From: Rapidithrix thailandica
GTDB taxonomy: Bacteria; Bacteroidota; Bacteroidia; Cytophagales; Flammeovirgaceae
DNA length: 64,000 bases
Direction: 5' to 3'
Assembly: GCF_039710355.1 (NCBI RefSeq)
Contig: NZ_JBDKWZ010000002.1
Span: 248,001-312,000, forward strand
Part shown: piece after piece, positions 43,589 through 51,713 of the stretch
Layout: each line of letters begins with the position of its first letter
Position numbering within the stretch: the stretch's first letter is position 1
Position numbers and translations under genes: made by a program
The notes under the pieces: generated by a model
Databases searched by the model: none
The model's input: only the letters and a program-made list of their open reading frames with translations
Told to the model about the DNA's origin: nothing

Positions 43589-43601
43589 ATCTATAAAGCC
43601 T

Positions 43602-44015
43602 ATGACAGAGCCAAGTTTAGAAGAAATGATGAGATATATGAATGAGGGCAAAATTCAAATGTTATATCTATCACTCATAATCTACAGTTTACTCTTCGGA
43701 ATAACATGCCTTATTATTTTAAGAAAATACTTTGTTCCTGATAGTTATACAATATTTCCAAAAGCGATACTTGCCTTATGTATTGTTGGCTATTTGTTTT
43801 TTGTTAGCTATAGATTATACACCTATAAATATGGGAAGAATCAATCTCCATGGGGTGGAGGGATATATCTTGCATATTATGAATGTATAAAATGTAAAAG
43901 TTTGCATGGTGGAATATATGGAAAGGGACCGACAAAAAGTGTGATTTTTGATAAAAAGAGTATTCATAAATGGAAAGCTTTAGAAAAAAGAAGTTTGATG
44001 CTGAATATGATATAA
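43602..44015 (+). CDS. Hypothetical membrane protein
   Basis: No recognised family. This 137-residue protein has two clear membrane helices (about 17-40, MLYLSLIIYSLLFGITCLII, and 52-70, AILALCIVGYLFFVSYRLY) and then a charged, soluble C-terminal ~65 residues. The start is 13 nt from the end of a MITE copy, so its native upstream region has been displaced. It is the second cassette of the array and lacks any obvious partner gene. Confidence 0.55.
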   Translation: MTEPSLEEMMRYMNEGKIQMLYLSLIIYSLLFGITCLIILRKYFVPDSYTIFPKAILALCIVGYLFFVSYRLYTYKYGKNQSPWGGGIYLAYYECIKCKSLHGGIYGKGPTKSVIFDKKSIHKWKALEKRSLMLNMI

Positions 44016-44163
44016 GAAGTAACTTACAGTAATTGCTTACACTCACCTACTTCTGAAAACCCGCAAGGACTTTCATGTTTGGTATGTACTTACAAAAGTG
44101 TGTTAACCCACACTACTACTCATAGCCAAGGCGGTTATGTATAATTGTAACCACTAAAAAGGA
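44016..44163 (+). repeat. Cassette-junction spacer 2 (attC-like)
   Basis: The right arm has CTACTCATAGCC at 44116-44127 and core GCGGTTATG (GTT at 44134). AGTGTGTTAA/TTAACCCACACT-like bases form an internal hairpin just left of the motif. Confidence 0.6.
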
Positions 44164-44195
44164 ATGCAAGAACAAAATCAAAAACAACTCTTGAA

Positions 44196-44519
44196 TTGAA
44201 AGGAAAACCAATTGGCGGATGGTTATGGGTAATTATGATAAACATAATTGCTAGTAGACTTCAGATTCTCATAAGTATCATAACCACTATAGAAGAATTG
44301 CTTGCTGACGATTGGAACCTGTATTTTCAAACAACAGACGAGCGGCTTCCAATACGCATGAATATTTACGTCTATTTTATTCTCTCAATGGTAATCGGAC
44401 TTATAATTACTATTTGGAGTCTTGTGAGCTTCTTTCAACGAAAAAGGAAGTTCACATCAATTTTTATGGGATTACTTGGATATTTTCTATTAACTGGAGT
44501 ATTGAACCGGGCAAACTAG
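44196..44519 (+). CDS. DUF2569-like membrane protein, probably frameshifted at its N-terminus
   Basis: This frame encodes LKGKPIGGWLWVIMINII, a match to the start of DUF2569 membrane proteins, with about three membrane helices. The nominal start here is a TTG. An ATG at 44164 in another frame begins MQEQNQK and stops after 11 codons. One extra A in the A5 run at 44180-44184 would join them into MQEQNQKTTLELKGKPIGGW, a natural family N-terminus. So the gene is either a frameshifted pseudogene, translated from TTG, or a sequencing error in a homopolymer. No function is known for the family. Confidence 0.6.
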   Translation: MKGKPIGGWLWVIMINIIASRLQILISIITTIEELLADDWNLYFQTTDERLPIRMNIYVYFILSMVIGLIITIWSLVSFFQRKRKFTSIFMGLLGYFLLTGVLNRAN

Positions 44520-44617
44520 GAAATCCATCCTATTTTACTACATTTACTCCCGGATGTAGTGCCCTTCAACAAATCACCAGGTCCGTTTAATAAGATTATT
44601 GGCATTCATTAAAAAAC
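44520..44617 (+). repeat. Cassette-junction spacer 3 (degenerate)
   Basis: ACTACAT/ATGTAGT forms a 7-bp hairpin. CAGGTCCGTTTAATAAG resembles a weak right-end core. CTACTCATA is not present. Confidence 0.35.
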
Positions 44618-45301
44618 ATGAAAACAGAAGAAAAAAAACTGGATAACCCTGTCTGGAATTCTTTGAACGAAACACATAACAATTTTTCGATAGAATATGA
44701 AGGTGTAAAATTTTATAGACCGGAATATTGCCCTTTTGGAGGTTTTACAGCCTTAGAAAACGCCTCCGAAAGTATAAGTAAATATGCTAGTCTAATTAAT
44801 AGCTTTTATGTAGTTGGAGAAAAACCAGAATACAAAAACGAACTCACATTAAATAAGAATTTAGTTTGTCAGCAAATGATTTTGGAAAAGCCTATCATAC
44901 TTGACATAAATGAACAAATTGTCGAATTAAAAGCTGATATTCAAAAAAAAGATTTGTTCAATCTGGTCAATGTAGTTCAACCGGGTTATTTTAATCATAA
45001 AACATCCGATTTAGGGAAATACTTCGGGATATATAAAAACAATGAACTTGTTGCAGTAACAGGTGAAAGGATGAAAATGAATAAATATACGGAAGTGAGT
45101 GCTGTGGTCACGCATCCTCATCATACCGGAAAAGGTTATGCCAAACAGTTAATACAGCATACTACACAACATATATTCAATGAAAACAAGCTCCCTTATT
45201 TACACGTTGCCGAGACAAATGTTGGAGCAATTAAACTATATGAAAACTTAGGATTTGTAAACAGACGCAAAATAAGCTTTTGGAATTTTGTAATAAATTA
45301 A
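44618..45301 (+). CDS. GNAT-family N-acetyltransferase
   Basis: A 227-residue protein with the GNAT fold in its C-terminal half. Motif A is AVVTHPHHTGKGYAKQLIQH (Q/RxxGxG/A acetyl-CoA loop variant), and motif B is LPYLHVAETNVGAIKLYENL followed by GFVNRRKISFW. The N-terminal ~120 residues resemble the extension of FR47-type acetyltransferases. It should transfer an acetyl group from acetyl-CoA to an amine; the acceptor is unknown. It lies in the cassette array, where single-gene resistance-type enzymes are common cargo, but no link to a drug can be made. Confidence 0.8.
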   Translation: MKTEEKKLDNPVWNSLNETHNNFSIEYEGVKFYRPEYCPFGGFTALENASESISKYASLINSFYVVGEKPEYKNELTLNKNLVCQQMILEKPIILDINEQIVELKADIQKKDLFNLVNVVQPGYFNHKTSDLGKYFGIYKNNELVAVTGERMKMNKYTEVSAVVTHPHHTGKGYAKQLIQHTTQHIFNENKLPYLHVAETNVGAIKLYENLGFVNRRKISFWNFVIN

Positions 45302-45597
45302 AAAACGGAATCCCAACAATGGCACGCAACTACTCATACACGAGACCGGTATACACCTGACGATATAGATAACCGAATGGGTGAGAATGAAATGACTGAT
45401 TGAAAAAAATTCTAATTAGACCGTTGATGGTAATTTCAAAACCACCAACAATAAAGTATAACCGCCATTCCGAGTGGATTCGAACGCAGCCAAAACCACT
45501 CGGAACGGCTAAGATCTGTACTTAACTGAAAAACATAAACTTTAATCCCATAACTGACGGCTATACGAGATCGTCGTATGCAAACAAGTAAAAATTA
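45302..45597 (+). repeat. Cassette-junction spacer 4, two tandem sites without a gene between
   Basis: Site A spans 45312-45357: CCCAACAATGGCACG, then CTACTCATA at 45330 and AGACCGGTATAC. A second right-end core, TTAGACCGTTGATGG, has GTT at 45423. Only ~25 bp later a new left arm (CCACCAACAATAAAGTATA) starts, with an internal 14-bp hairpin at 45464-45509 (one mismatch). This looks like a gene-less or deleted cassette. Confidence 0.6.
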
Positions 45598-46638
45598 ATG
45601 AAAAGGTATTTAACAGTCCTATTTGTTTTCGCTTTTTTGAACGTATTTGGTCAGTCCAAATATGAAATCAAAGGGTTTTCTGAAAAGTATAAGGGGATTC
45701 TAACGATTGAAAAAGGTTATGAAAATGAAGTTTTCAAAAAAGGGAATATTGCAATTATTGAATCTAAAACAAATGCAAAAATAGTAGAAATTGACGCTGA
45801 GGAATTATTTTTTGATTTGGACTCAATTGGAAACGTTAAAACGAATGTTTTAGAACTACCGTACGGTGAGCAAAGTATATTAATATATCAGGATTTCAAT
45901 TTTGATGGTATAAAAGATTTGGCTGTGATGGACGGACAATATAGTTGTTATCACGGACCTTCTTTTCAGGTGTACCTTGAAATTGACAATAAACTAATAC
46001 TTAGCCCGGAGTTTACCCGGTTAGCCCAAGAATACTGTGGAATGTTTCAAACTGATTACGAAACCGAAACCATCCATACTATGACAAAAAGCGGATGTTG
46101 TTGGCATCAATTTTCAACATTTAAAGTAGTGAACAACATACCAGCTCCTGTTTTAGTCGTTGAGGAAAATGCTATGGATTTCCCTTTTCATTCAACAATC
46201 ATAATAGAATGGAATGGCAAGGAAAGGAGTGAAAAAATGGAAAAAACGATAGACCTGGAACAAGACGGTATTACTGAAGTATTTTCCTTCAAACTCACTA
46301 AAAATCAGAAAGAGGTTGTCGTATTTAATATAAATGACGAAATACTTAATTATGCGTTGCTTCGACCGGATGGAACGGTTGAGTTTTCGTATCCAATTGA
46401 AATGGAATACAAGCATCCCGACTTTAAAATCAATAAAGAAGAAGGTAAATTAATGTTTGAAAATCAAAATGCTACTTACGAAATCTATGAAATCAACAAG
46501 CAAAATAAGGTTGAGAAAGTGGGGATACTTGTTAAAGTAAATGGAAAGAGGTACGACTTGAAAGGAGATGTAAATTCTTTGAAAGGAAGTTTAAAAGATA
46601 TACAAAATGTAAAATTAGACAATGTGATACATGAATAA
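45598..46638 (+). CDS. Secreted XAC2610-like/FG-GAP-like hypothetical protein
   Basis: This 346-residue protein starts with a signal peptide (MKRYLTVLFVFAFLNVFGQS). The segment YQDFNFDGIKDLAVMDGQYS, then HGPSFQVYLEIDNKLI and a Cys-rich KSGCCWHQF, matches the XAC2610-related family, whose characterised member inhibits lysozyme or a T4SS effector. The Asp-rich loop is a calcium-binding-type motif. The C-terminal half is unrecognised beta-rich sequence. In an array rich in immunity-type genes, an effector-neutralising role is possible but unproven. Confidence 0.6.
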   Translation: MKRYLTVLFVFAFLNVFGQSKYEIKGFSEKYKGILTIEKGYENEVFKKGNIAIIESKTNAKIVEIDAEELFFDLDSIGNVKTNVLELPYGEQSILIYQDFNFDGIKDLAVMDGQYSCYHGPSFQVYLEIDNKLILSPEFTRLAQEYCGMFQTDYETETIHTMTKSGCCWHQFSTFKVVNNIPAPVLVVEENAMDFPFHSTIIIEWNGKERSEKMEKTIDLEQDGITEVFSFKLTKNQKEVVVFNINDEILNYALLRPDGTVEFSYPIEMEYKHPDFKINKEEGKLMFENQNATYEIYEINKQNKVEKVGILVKVNGKRYDLKGDVNSLKGSLKDIQNVKLDNVIHE

Positions 46639-46722
46639 GCCAGCACACAACAGTATGAATGTGATAACATCAAACGAATAGAATATTAAAAGCCAATGGT
46701 TTTAGTTTTAAAAAGAATTTGA
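46639..46722 (+). repeat. Cassette-junction spacer 5 (left arm only)
   Basis: GCCAGCACACAACAGTATGAATG after the stop resembles a left arm. No clear right-end core precedes the next ATG; AGCCAATGGTTTTAG is the nearest match. Confidence 0.35.
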
Positions 46723-47226
46723 ATGAAATATAAATTGCCATATTTTGAGAAAATAGACTTAACTCAATTAGACGAATATTATAAAGTTGAAATTGAACAA
46801 CACGGTCAAAAAATTGGAATAGATTTAAATTTTGAAGGAAAGAAAATTGAATCTGAAATATTTGACTTCATAAAATCAATCCTTGAAAATATTGAGCTTG
46901 AAGATTCAAAAAACCGGACTTATATCGCTTCTGATTTCAAAGATGAGCATGGAGATACTGTAAAAGAGTATTTAGAATTCCATATAGAAGAACTAGCCGA
47001 GGAACTTTCTGAAATCATGAGTTTTGAAGATGAATCCAAGAGTCATGAAGAACAATTAATGGAAAAGTTGAAACTTGATAGAATTGGATTTTATCCGGAT
47101 GGAAAATATGGAACGGAGTCATTTGTGGTGTTTGATTATGTAGTGGATAGAAAGTTAAGTGACCAAATAATTGTTGTGAACATTGACATGGAAGGCAAAC
47201 TCTTATATTTAGCTTGGGAAAGTTAA
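46723..47226 (+). CDS. DUF2004-like protein
   Basis: This 167-residue acidic, soluble protein fits the DUF2004 pattern: YKLPYFEKIDLTQLDEYYKV at the start, then GIDLNFEGKK, the HGDTVKEYLEFHIEELAEEL block, and a C-terminal RIGFYPDGKYGTESFVVFDY. DUF2004 proteins often occur in polymorphic-toxin immunity arrays, but their action has not been shown as far as I know. No toxin gene is adjacent. One gene per cassette, spacers on both sides. Confidence 0.65.
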   Translation: MKYKLPYFEKIDLTQLDEYYKVEIEQHGQKIGIDLNFEGKKIESEIFDFIKSILENIELEDSKNRTYIASDFKDEHGDTVKEYLEFHIEELAEELSEIMSFEDESKSHEEQLMEKLKLDRIGFYPDGKYGTESFVVFDYVVDRKLSDQIIVVNIDMEGKLLYLAWES

Positions 47227-47339
47227 CTAATAACTTTAGGTTATTGTGTGTTCTCCCCTACTCTGAAAGTTCCGTACTCATTCACGCAACTACTCATAGC
47301 CTAGACCGTTGGAAGTAATTAAAAAACAAGATAAAACAA
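47227..47339 (+). repeat. Cassette-junction spacer 6 (attC-like)
   Basis: CTACTCATAGCC begins at 47290, followed by CTAGACCGTTGGAAGTAAT (GTT at 47308) and ATG 30 nt later. A left stem AATAACTTTAGGTTATT sits just after the stop. One of the best examples of the right-end consensus. Confidence 0.65.
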
Positions 47340-47885
47340 ATGGAACTCCCAAAATTCAAATACAGTCCAAATGCTTACGAATTAGCATTGTTCGACAAGG
47401 TTGATGGAATTTGCTCCGTATGTGAGCAAAAAAGAAATCTAAAATATAATAGTTCTTTTTATAGCATTGATAAGCCCGAATATATTTGTCCTTGGTGCAT
47501 TTCCAACGGAAAAGCCTCTGAAAAGTATGACGGAGAGTTTAATAGCTATTGCGGAATTGAAGGAGTTTCTCCTGACCCCAATGATCCAAGACCCAACATT
47601 CCGGAAAAACTACTTCTTGAAATCGTCTGTAAAACACCAAGTTATTCTTCTTGGCAACAACAACAATGGTTATCCCATTGTAATGAACCTTGTGCATTTA
47701 TTGGTTATGCTGATGCTGAAACCATAAAACCAATGCTTGACGAACTCAAAGATGATATCGAACATACTATTGGAATAAACCCGGATTACATAAAAAATCA
47801 CCTTTCGAAAGATGGACATTTAGTGGGTTATTTGTTCAAATGTGTAAAATGTAACAAACATAGATTACACGCAGATTGCGATTAA
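47340..47885 (+). CDS. CbrC/UPF0167-family protein
   Basis: This 181-residue protein is of the UPF0167/CbrC type. It has two CxxC zinc-binding-like pairs in the N-terminal part (CSVCEQKRNL and CPWCISNGKA), then VSPDPNDPRPNIPEKLLLEI and CNEPCAFIGYADAETI. A third pair, CVKCNKHRLHADCD, ends the protein. E. coli CbrC lowers sensitivity to colicin E2. Relatives are widespread next to immunity genes. Strong family match; in this array it fits the idea of toxin-resistance cargo. Confidence 0.82.
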   Translation: MELPKFKYSPNAYELALFDKVDGICSVCEQKRNLKYNSSFYSIDKPEYICPWCISNGKASEKYDGEFNSYCGIEGVSPDPNDPRPNIPEKLLLEIVCKTPSYSSWQQQQWLSHCNEPCAFIGYADAETIKPMLDELKDDIEHTIGINPDYIKNHLSKDGHLVGYLFKCVKCNKHRLHADCD

Positions 47886-47939
47886 AAACCACTACGTTTC
47901 ATATACAAGACCGTTGTATTTCAGTAAAAAAGCGAGAGC
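47886..47939 (+). repeat. Cassette-junction spacer 7 (short)
   Basis: A 54-bp spacer with TTTCATATACAAGACCGTTGTATTTC (read in two parts): the centre CATATAC and core GACCGTTG (GTT at 47913) keep the right-end pattern, and the ATG is 27 nt on. Confidence 0.55.
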
Positions 47940-49211
47940 ATGTATTTAAATAATCTTGAAGGAGAAAAAAAGGAAAAAGCAATTCTATCATTAGGTGAAG
48001 ATGTAAAGAATGCTGACTTGCTCCTGTCAATAGCTCAATCTGAAAAAGGAAGGTATCAACAAGCAGCATTAAGGGCTTTAGTAAGATTTGATTATCCACC
48101 GGCAATCCCTATTTGGAAAAAGCACTTGAAAAGCAAAAGCATGGGTGAAAAAATCTTTTTAGGAGAAACTTCAGACGCTGTGTCAAATCTCATTGCTGAA
48201 GAGTTTATAGCTTTCATCTCCCATCTACTCTGCCAGCCTGGTGAATACGTTATGACAGAACAGGAATGGAGGAAATTCAAGACATATCTATCTATAATTT
48301 TGGGTAAAGGGAGCTCCAAAACACAAGAAATGTATATGTTGATTGCAGAGAATATGGATAAATTGAGCGAACTCATTTATCGAGTATCGGACAATGGCTT
48401 ACTCATTAATACATATCTACATTTTTATAAACCGTCTCCTTCTATTGATGATGCTAAAAAAATATTTCCGGCGGTTTTATCTATGTCAATTTTATATAAT
48501 TTGGATAAAAACCTCATATCGTTGGCTCAAGAGTTATATTCAAAATATAAAGGAAATTGGTTATCACCGGTATTCATAGCCAACTTACTGACCAAACCCT
48601 CCAAAGAGGTGTATGAAAAGTTTGCATCATATTTGAAAAACTCCGGAGGAACATATCTAAAGGATACATTCGGAGCATTATTTTTTGATAAAAAAACGCA
48701 AAGGCATTCCGGATTGCTATTTTGGGGGCAATATGAATACGGTGAGATCGATACGAGATTCTCGTTTGAAAGAACCTTGTTCGAAAATTTAGAGGAAAGA
48801 TGGTTTTTTGATTTAACTGAAGCCGTTCAAGAAAAAGTGCCCCTACAAGCGTATCACCGTAGTGGAGTGTGGTACGAGGCTTATGACGAAATGCTGGTAG
48901 GAATACTCCCTAACATCATAAGAGATAAAAGAGTAGAGAAAAAATTGAAAGAATACTTCACCGCAAGAGAAAAACAGCATAATGGTTTCAGTACCGTTTA
49001 CCTTGACGCGCTATATACTTTAAATAGTGATATAACTGAGGAAATCATCAATCGGTACATCCGTTGCAGTGATAATGGGGTTAGCAAATATTCTTTAAGA
49101 GTTACAATAAATAACCTGACAAATTGGTCAAACAAAAGAAAAGTTGATTTCTACAATACTCTTTCACCAAAATATGTGATGAGGGAAGAATTAGAAGCAT
49201 TAAAGGAATAA
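47940..49211 (+). CDS. HEAT-repeat-like hypothetical protein
   Basis: No named family is certain. This 423-residue protein is all-helical by eye. The N-terminus reads like armadillo/HEAT units (LLLSIAQSEKGRYQQAALRA, then LVRFDYPPAIPIWKKHLKS). A large middle region ends with RHSGLLFWGQYEYGEIDTRF, and a helical C-terminus follows. No signal peptide. It is the largest non-secreted protein of the array. HEAT-like proteins of this size occur near DNA-damage and immunity genes, but I can assign no function. Confidence 0.5.
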   Translation: MYLNNLEGEKKEKAILSLGEDVKNADLLLSIAQSEKGRYQQAALRALVRFDYPPAIPIWKKHLKSKSMGEKIFLGETSDAVSNLIAEEFIAFISHLLCQPGEYVMTEQEWRKFKTYLSIILGKGSSKTQEMYMLIAENMDKLSELIYRVSDNGLLINTYLHFYKPSPSIDDAKKIFPAVLSMSILYNLDKNLISLAQELYSKYKGNWLSPVFIANLLTKPSKEVYEKFASYLKNSGGTYLKDTFGALFFDKKTQRHSGLLFWGQYEYGEIDTRFSFERTLFENLEERWFFDLTEAVQEKVPLQAYHRSGVWYEAYDEMLVGILPNIIRDKRVEKKLKEYFTAREKQHNGFSTVYLDALYTLNSDITEEIINRYIRCSDNGVSKYSLRVTINNLTNWSNKRKVDFYNTLSPKYVMREELEALKE

Positions 49212-49272
49212 CCAAACGCACAACAAGGTGCATAAATGCATTTTGCACTAAAGGGTTGGCGGTGATAAAAAA
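49212..49272 (+). repeat. Cassette-junction spacer 8
   Basis: ACGCACAACAAGGTGCATAA is a left arm. GTGCA/TGCAC pairs around a central ATGCAT. The core is AGGGTTGGCGGTGAT (GTT at 49255), 16-18 nt before the next ATG. Confidence 0.55.
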
Positions 49273-49492
49273 ATGAAGAATAACATCTTTTACATAGTAT
49301 CCATATTTCTGACTGTTCTGACAAGTTGTAATGACTCAAAGGAACGTTCGGCTAATAAATCGTATTTACAAGGCTACATATGACAATTTTGAAGAAACTG
49401 TTGAACTAAAGGTTTCAGAAGAGGAATACGGATACGATAGAATTACTTATAAAATAAAAATAACGCCAGACAACAACATCTATGAGCAATAA
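49273..49492 (+). pseudogene. Frameshifted small lipoprotein gene
   Basis: ATG 49273 opens MKNNIFYIVSIFLTVLTSC, a signal peptide with an LTSC lipobox, and stops at 49381 after 36 codons. An overlapping frame carries on without a stop from about 49340 (NRIYKATYDNFEETVELKVS) to the TAA at 49490-49492, ending at the next spacer as an intact cassette gene would. A single frameshift around 49340-49380 therefore breaks a lipoprotein of ~72 residues. Family unknown. Either a dead cassette or a sequence error. Confidence 0.6.
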
Positions 49493-49551
49493 CGCCCTAC
49501 CGGACGCTACTGCTCATAGCCCAGACCGTTGGCAGTAATCAAAAACAGAAT
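49493..49551 (+). repeat. Cassette-junction spacer 9 (attC-like)
   Basis: CTGCTCATAGCC at 49510 is followed by CAGACCGTTGGCAGTAAT (GTT at 49528), and ATG 24 nt later. With spacers 6 and 18 this gives the consensus right end. Confidence 0.65.
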
Positions 49552-50190
49552 ATGAAAAATATAGGAGACTTAAGTGCAGATGGTTATGGTATTATGATTT
49601 TTTCACCATACATCTTCAATGAATATCTGAAATTAAAAAAATGCAGGGCCAAAAAATTCTTATCTTATTTTGATAAGAATAAAGAATTCTTCTATCAAAC
49701 CATAAAAGACGGAAAAATCCTTCCTTTATACCAATTAGCCTCTTTTGAATATGATTTATTTGTTTCAATGGATGAAGAAAAAGAAGACATCCCTAAAGAG
49801 TATTTGAAAGTATATGAATACAAAGGCTTTTTCATAGAGGTTGGTATAGATGAAAAACTATGTTTTGCCAATTTTGACTTTATGGAATATGAAGGCGAAT
49901 CGATAAAAAAAGGGATTACTAAAAAAAGTGAACTGATACCAACCGGGGCTGAAGAAATCCTGGAGAATTACAACTCTGCTCTTGAGTTAGAAATCGAGAA
50001 AGGAAAATATGCGCTGGATATTATCGGACTAAAGAGAAAAAACAAACTCGAAAGAGAAAGTAAAAATTTTGCTTACCTTTTCAGGTTTACCAAGAAGACT
50101 ATAGCTAATGAAAATTTCATAAAAGCAGACAATGATACTTGCACATTTGACATTATTCAAAATGAAAAAACGACCACCAACAATGTATAG
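49552..50190 (+). CDS. Hypothetical protein whose stop lies in the junction repeat
   Basis: No recognised family. This 212-residue soluble protein has an Imm-like composition, rich in Lys, Glu and aromatic residues, with FEYDLFVSMDEEKEDIPKEY and a final FRFTKKTIANENFIKA segment. Its last codons encode TTTNNV and come from the left arm of the next spacer (CCACCAACAATGTATAG), so the repeat supplies the stop codon. That is expected if the repeat inserted next to the gene or is a built-in part of the cassette. The true C-terminus may once have been shorter. Confidence 0.5.
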   Translation: MKNIGDLSADGYGIMIFSPYIFNEYLKLKKCRAKKFLSYFDKNKEFFYQTIKDGKILPLYQLASFEYDLFVSMDEEKEDIPKEYLKVYEYKGFFIEVGIDEKLCFANFDFMEYEGESIKKGITKKSELIPTGAEEILENYNSALELEIEKGKYALDIIGLKRKNKLERESKNFAYLFRFTKKTIANENFIKADNDTCTFDIIQNEKTTTNNV

Positions 50191-50372
50191 CCGCCATTAT
50201 GAAGGATTGTGGGTTAAGACAATGTTGAAACCCTGCAAAAAGCAATACATAAACGGATGCCAAGATTCTGTATACGGTAATAGCGGTTTAAGTGATAAAC
50301 CAACAGTACATAAAACAAAGATCATTGGTAAACCGAGATTCATCGAGGGTCGTTACTAACACTTAATCTAAT
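50170..50372 (+). repeat. Cassette-junction spacer 10 (overlaps the preceding stop)
   Basis: The left arm ACCACCAACAATGTATAGCC starts inside the previous gene. The right part (ACGGTAATAGCGGTTTAAGT) is diverged and no CTACTCATA is seen. A short ORF within it looks like noise. Confidence 0.45.
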
Positions 50373-50858
50373 ATGAAATCAGCTATATTTTCAATATTTA
50401 TATTCATAGGGCTTTCCATTTTAGTAGCATTCAACACCCCTGATAAAACTCAAAATAATAAGTTTAAAACCGGATGGTATTTCGTATCAAATGATAGTTT
50501 AACCGGAATAAGGGTGAATTCGGACTATTATAAGAGAGCATTTTTAATTCACCCGACACCTTTTCTGAGTTGTAAATACTTCAAAAAACTTACGGTTAAA
50601 GACACTACATTATATTCTGAAAAAATGGATTTTTTAGAAATCCGGTATAATAAACGTGGAGCAAGGATTTGGGCAAAAGTAACCTCAAGAATGTCAGAAA
50701 CAGAAGAAAGAGCAGTGTTCATTTATGATGACAAAGTAATCATTGAAGTATTAGCCTCATACAAACAGAAAACGGGAATCTATAGATTACATAACGAAAA
50801 ATTATCTATAGAGGAATTAAGGGAAATGAAAAAGGGAATAATCAATAACTGTAGGTAA
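50373..50858 (+). CDS. Hypothetical exported protein
   Basis: This 161-residue protein begins with one hydrophobic segment (FSIFIFIGLSILVAFNT), a signal peptide or membrane anchor, and then FKTGWYFVSNDSLTGIRVNS and LEIRYNKRGARIWAKVTSRM. The latter two segments recall the P1-head/SecDF_P1-like fold of some secreted Bacteroidota proteins, but the match is weak. No function is assigned. Confidence 0.5.
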   Translation: MKSAIFSIFIFIGLSILVAFNTPDKTQNNKFKTGWYFVSNDSLTGIRVNSDYYKRAFLIHPTPFLSCKYFKKLTVKDTTLYSEKMDFLEIRYNKRGARIWAKVTSRMSETEERAVFIYDDKVIIEVLASYKQKTGIYRLHNEKLSIEELREMKKGIINNCR

Positions 50859-50974
50859 CAAAACCAAAACTGTGTTAAAACGCAGTTTAGCCCAACGGTT
50901 AGCTGTAATAAGAGCATATTTAAAATTCGTTGCGGGGTACTACTTACCGGATACTAAAATCTTGCAAGTAAATC
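50859..50974 (+). repeat. Cassette-junction spacer 11
   Basis: AAACTG/CAGTTT forms a hairpin around TGTTAAAACG, and TAGCCCAACGGTTAGCTGTAAT gives the core (GTT at 50898). The remaining ~70 nt to the ATG are unlike the other spacers. Confidence 0.5.
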
Positions 50975-51646
50975 ATGAAAGTAATCACATTCACAAAGCC
51001 AGTCAAGAATGAGAGTAATGGCTTGCCAAAATCATATCTTGAATTTATCGGTGAGTATGGGTACGGGACATATTGCGGACTTATTAATATCACCCAACCA
51101 GACGAGCAAGTAATTCACCGTACCTTTTCAGAGTTTGACTTTTGGGAGTTTGATAAGAATTTTACCAAGCAAGATCTTAGGAGAGCGATTCAACTTGCTT
51201 CCACTACCGATGGCGATATGATCTGTTATGTGGAGAATAAACCGGATCATCTCTTCATTCTCCCGAGGAATTCAGAAACTATTTTGGGTTTTGAAAACCT
51301 AAAGGATGTATTTCTTTTCTATCAAGAAAATTATCAGCTTTCCGGTTTGTACTTTGAACCATCCTGGGGAAGAAAAACCGAACTTTTTTCATTGATACAT
51401 GATGAAAAGCTATTAGATATAAAGGTGCTTCATAAGCAGTTTCTTAAAGATTTCGAATACGATTCCGTAATCGGAAAAGAACAGCCCAAATATGTAATTG
51501 AAAAAATTGGAGGTTGGGTAAAATTTGACTTGCTATACAAAAATTCCATAACGATAAGCTATCAGTTCATTGAACATTCGGATAACGCATACTCAACATA
51601 TTTAGATTATTTAAAAAAAGAAATAAAGCAACTTAAAACATTGTAG
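50975..51646 (+). CDS. SMI1/KNR4 (SUKH)-family protein
   Basis: This 223-residue protein has the SUKH pattern: LPKSYLEFIGEYGYGTYCGL near the N-terminus (the LPxxYxxFxxxxG motif), then an acidic FDFWEFDKNFTKQDLRRAIQ and GDMICYVENKPDHLFILPRN, the usual gDxxxy block, plus FENLKDVFLFYQ. Many bacterial SUKH proteins neutralise toxins delivered by rival cells; others are housekeeping regulators. No toxin gene adjoins. A C-terminal ~90 residues extend beyond the core SUKH domain. Confidence 0.72.
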   Translation: MKVITFTKPVKNESNGLPKSYLEFIGEYGYGTYCGLINITQPDEQVIHRTFSEFDFWEFDKNFTKQDLRRAIQLASTTDGDMICYVENKPDHLFILPRNSETILGFENLKDVFLFYQENYQLSGLYFEPSWGRKTELFSLIHDEKLLDIKVLHKQFLKDFEYDSVIGKEQPKYVIEKIGGWVKFDLLYKNSITISYQFIEHSDNAYSTYLDYLKKEIKQLKTL

Positions 51647-51713
51647 GACTAACCGCCTACCGGCAAGCTACACGTTGTTCATACTTTACGTTGTGTGTAA
51701 CCCTGACAAATAA
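51647..51713 (+). repeat. Cassette-junction spacer 12 (short)
   Basis: CTACACGTTGTTCATACTTTACGTTGTGTG (read in two parts) keeps a CTAC...CATA centre and the CGTTG core (GTT at 51690), 22 nt before the ATG. Confidence 0.5.

Noticed and set aside
50132..50359. 75-codon ORF in spacer 10
   Set aside because: It overlaps the end of the preceding gene and is made of junction-repeat sequence.
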